In this document: in pieces, positions 61,966 through 64,000 of the stretch
Position numbering within the stretch: the stretch's first letter is position 1
How the letters are laid out: each line of letters opens with the position of its first letter
Source: Paraburkholderia sartisoli
GTDB lineage: Bacteria; Pseudomonadota; Gammaproteobacteria; Burkholderiales; Burkholderiaceae
NCBI RefSeq assembly: GCF_900107685.1
Contig: NZ_FNRQ01000005.1
Location: forward strand, 372,001 to 436,000
DNA length: 64,000 bases
Direction: 5' to 3'
Translations under genes and position numbers: made by a program
Notes under the pieces: generated by a model
Told to the model about the DNA's origin: nothing
The model's input: the letters and a program-made list of their open reading frames with translations, nothing else
The model's database searches: none

Positions 61966-64000
61966 TCAGGCCACGTGTTGCGCGCTGCCTGAATCCGGCG
62001 AGCGCCAGCGGGCCAGCAGATCGTTCCACTTCACGCGCACGCCTTTCAGGTTGTTCTCCTTCACGTGACCGTAGCCGCGGATGTCGTCCGGCAGGCTTGC
62101 CAGTTCGACAGCCAGCGCGCGGTTCCCGGCAGTCAGCCCCGCGCAAAGCTCCTGCACGAGCGTCTCGTATTCACCGATCAGCTCGCGCTCCGTGCGACGT
62201 TCGTCCGTTTTTCCAAACGGATCGAGCGCCGTGCCGCGCAGGAACTTCAGCTTCGCGAGCACGTTCATCGCCGTGAACACCCACGGGCCGTACTTTTTCT
62301 TGATCAGGTGCCCCTGCGCGTCTTTCTTCGAGAACGCGGGCGGCGCGAGATACAGATTGAGCTTCCAGTCACCCTCGAAGCTGGCCTTCAGTTTCTCGAC
62401 GAACGCCGGGTCGGCATACAACCGCGCGACTTCGTATTCGTCCTTGTACGCCATCAGCTTGTGCAGGTTTTTCGCGACCGCTTCAGTCAGCGGGAACTGA
62501 CCGTCGCCGGTATCGAGCGACGCCTCTTTCGCGCGAACGTCGGCCACGCGCCTGCGATAGCGCGTGGCGTACGCGTCGTTCTGATACGCCGCGAGGTACG
62601 CGGCACGTTTGTCGATCAGCGTGTCGAGCGCCTTCGGCGTGTGCAGCGTGATGATCTTGCCGCCCGTCGCCGGTTCATCCGCTGCACCCGCGCTCGTGCC
62701 CGCTTCGCCGCGCGCCTGCGACTTCACGAGCTTGCGCACGCCAGCCAGATCGTGCGCCGCGCGGCGGCCCCATTCGAACGCCGACAGATTCTTTTCGACC
62801 TGCACCGCGTTCAGTTCGATCGCGCGCTTGAGCGACGGATACGTCAGCGGCACCCAGCCGCGCTGCCATGCGTAACCCAGCACGAACGGGTTCGTGTAGA
62901 TCGCGTCGCCCAGCAGCGCGAGCGCGAAGTGGTTCGCATCGACCGCGTCGACGCCGTCATCGCCCGCCGCCGCGCGTACGTCGGCTTCCGTATTCGAACC
63001 CGGGAAACGCCAGTTCGGATTCTTGATGAACTCGGCGGTCGGCGTCGCGGCGCTGTTCAGCACGACCCGCGTCTGGCCCGCCTGCATCCGCGACAGGCAT
63101 TCGTCGCTGGCCGTGACGATCGCGTCGCAACCGATCACGAGGCTCGCTTCGCCCATCGCGATGCGCGTTGCGTGGATGTCCGCCGGACGGTTCGCGATCT
63201 GCACGTGGCTCATCACCGCGCCGCCTTTCTGCGCAAGCCCCGTGACGTCGAGCACCGTGACGCCCTTGTTCTCCAGATGCGCGGCCATGCCGAGCAGCGC
63301 GCCGATCGTGACGACCCCCGTGCCGCCGACGCCCGTCACCAGCACGCCATACGGCTTTTCGATGGCGGGTACGTCCGGCTCCGGCACCGGAGGCATGGCA
63401 TCGCTGCCGACGCCGGAGGCCGCTTTCGGCTTGCGCAACTGCCCGCCTTCGACCGAGACGAAGCTCGGGCAGAAGCCGTTCAGGCACGAAAAGTCCTTGT
63501 TGCACGTCGACTGGTTGATCTGGCGCTTCGTGCCGTACTCCGTTTCCAGCGGCTCGACCGACAGACAGTTCGACTTCACCGAGCAGTCGCCGCAGCCTTC
63601 GCACACGGCTTCGTTGATCACGACGCGCTTCGCCGGGTCGGGATACGTGCCGCGTTTGCGGCGGCGACGCTTTTCCGTCGCGCACGTCTGGTCGTAGATC
63701 AGGATCGACGTGCCGCTCACTTCACGCAGTTCGCGTTGCACGGCGTCGAGCTGGTCGCGATGATGAATCGCGATGCCGGGCGCGAGCTGCTGTTTTGCGT
63801 TGTCGTATTTCTCTGGCTCGTCGGTGACGATGACGATCTTCGTCGCGCCTTCGGCGGCAAGCTGGTGCGTGATCTGCGGCACGGTCAGCACGCCGTCGAC
63901 CGGCTGGCCGCCGGTCATCGCGACTGCGTCGTTGTAGAGAATCTTGTAGGTGATGTTCGTCTTCGACGCGATCGCCGCGCGAATGGCGAGCAACCCGGAG
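61966..64000 (-). CDS. Indolepyruvate ferredoxin oxidoreductase, C-terminal part (partial at window end)
   Basis: At least 675 residues of a fused-subunit 2-oxoacid oxidoreductase that normally exceeds 1100 residues; the frame continues past base 64000, so the N-terminal part is missing. Present are the end of the TPP-binding domain (TNITYKILYNDAVAMTGGQPVDG), a ferredoxin-like segment (VCEGCGDCSVKSNCLSVEP, then CNKDFSCLNGFCPSF), the gamma domain (YGVLVTGVGGTGVVTIGALLGMAAHLENKG) and a C-terminal region of family type DUF6537 (GVRVKWNDLLARWRSP near the end). It oxidatively decarboxylates indolepyruvate or other aryl pyruvates. The stop lies 61 bases past the maeB terminator, convergent with maeB. 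Confidence 0.93.
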   Translation of the reverse strand, partial: SGLLAIRAAIASKTNITYKILYNDAVAMTGGQPVDGVLTVPQITHQLAAEGATKIVIVTDEPEKYDNAKQQLAPGIAIHHRDQLDAVQRELREVSGTSILIYDQTCATEKRRRRKRGTYPDPAKRVVINEAVCEGCGDCSVKSNCLSVEPLETEYGTKRQINQSTCNKDFSCLNGFCPSFVSVEGGQLRKPKAASGVGSDAMPPVPEPDVPAIEKPYGVLVTGVGGTGVVTIGALLGMAAHLENKGVTVLDVTGLAQKGGAVMSHVQIANRPADIHATRIAMGEASLVIGCDAIVTASDECLSRMQAGQTRVVLNSAATPTAEFIKNPNWRFPGSNTEADVRAAAGDDGVDAVDANHFALALLGDAIYTNPFVLGYAWQRGWVPLTYPSLKRAIELNAVQVEKNLSAFEWGRRAAHDLAGVRKLVKSQARGEAGTSAGAADEPATGGKIITLHTPKALDTLIDKRAAYLAAYQNDAYATRYRRRVADVRAKEASLDTGDGQFPLTEAVAKNLHKLMAYKDEYEVARLYADPAFVEKLKASFEGDWKLNLYLAPPAFSKKDAQGHLIKKKYGPWVFTAMNVLAKLKFLRGTALDPFGKTDERRTERELIGEYETLVQELCAGLTAGNRALAVELASLPDDIRGYGHVKENNLKGVRVKWNDLLARWRSPDSGSAQHVA

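Overview
This is a 64-kb, GC-rich stretch of a betaproteobacterial chromosome, most likely Burkholderiaceae and closest in style to Paraburkholderia. Grounds: gene content typical of that group (pxpBCA with DUF969/DUF979, DUF2242 lipoprotein, NYN-LOTUS protein, RcsB-like regulator, MaeB malic enzyme, large indolepyruvate ferredoxin oxidoreductase), strong G/C third-position bias, and a multi-copy-looking palindromic repeat whose spurious reading frames I recognise from Paraburkholderia annotations. No rRNA, tRNA, CRISPR array, phage gene or intact insertion sequence was seen.

Layout. 1-7.3 kb: a complete dipeptide/oligopeptide ABC importer (dppABCDF) with an attenuator-like hairpin after dppA, ending in a translationally overlapped TraB/GumN protein. 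7.3-12.5 kb: a minus-strand 5-oxoproline module, pxpB-pxpC-pxpA then DUF969-DUF979 membrane proteins (candidate 5-oxoproline carrier), with a divergent winged-helix regulator. 12.5-26.3 kb: housekeeping genes (5-formyl-THF cyclo-ligase, lytic transglycosylase, NDUFA9-like protein, GST, cca, MidA-like methyltransferase, pteridine-reductase-like SDR plus folB, ttcA, glmU, glmS), interrupted at 18.07-19.05 kb by a large inverted-repeat element with simple-sequence tracts in its centre.

26.3-42 kb: an accessory block that begins just behind the 3' end of glmS. It holds, all on the minus strand, mxaRSACKL (methanol-dehydrogenase maturation genes without any dehydrogenase structural gene in the window), a cusDCBAF-type Cu(I)/Ag(I) efflux operon, and a Zn/Cd/Pb P-type ATPase facing its MerR/CadR-type regulator across a textbook 19-bp-spacer operator-promoter. 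The block looks like an island, by context and coding style, but no mobility gene is visible.

42-64 kb: mostly ordinary single genes (MFS, DUF1254, DUF2242, NYN-LOTUS, EamA, small proteins, Mut7-C nuclease-like protein, HIBADH family, LysE, argC, WrbA-like flavoprotein, YbhB, RcsB-like regulator, pyrE, second MFS, maeB, and the 3' part of an indolepyruvate ferredoxin oxidoreductase gene cut by the window end). Two non-coding items stand out: a probable small RNA at 52.9 kb carrying two anti-Shine-Dalgarno-like motifs and a strong terminator, and a tandem array of nested hairpin repeats at 55.68-55.91 kb.

Limits: functions are assigned from motifs and family memory, without database searches. 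Start sites were chosen from ribosome-binding sites, gene overlaps and usual family N-termini.
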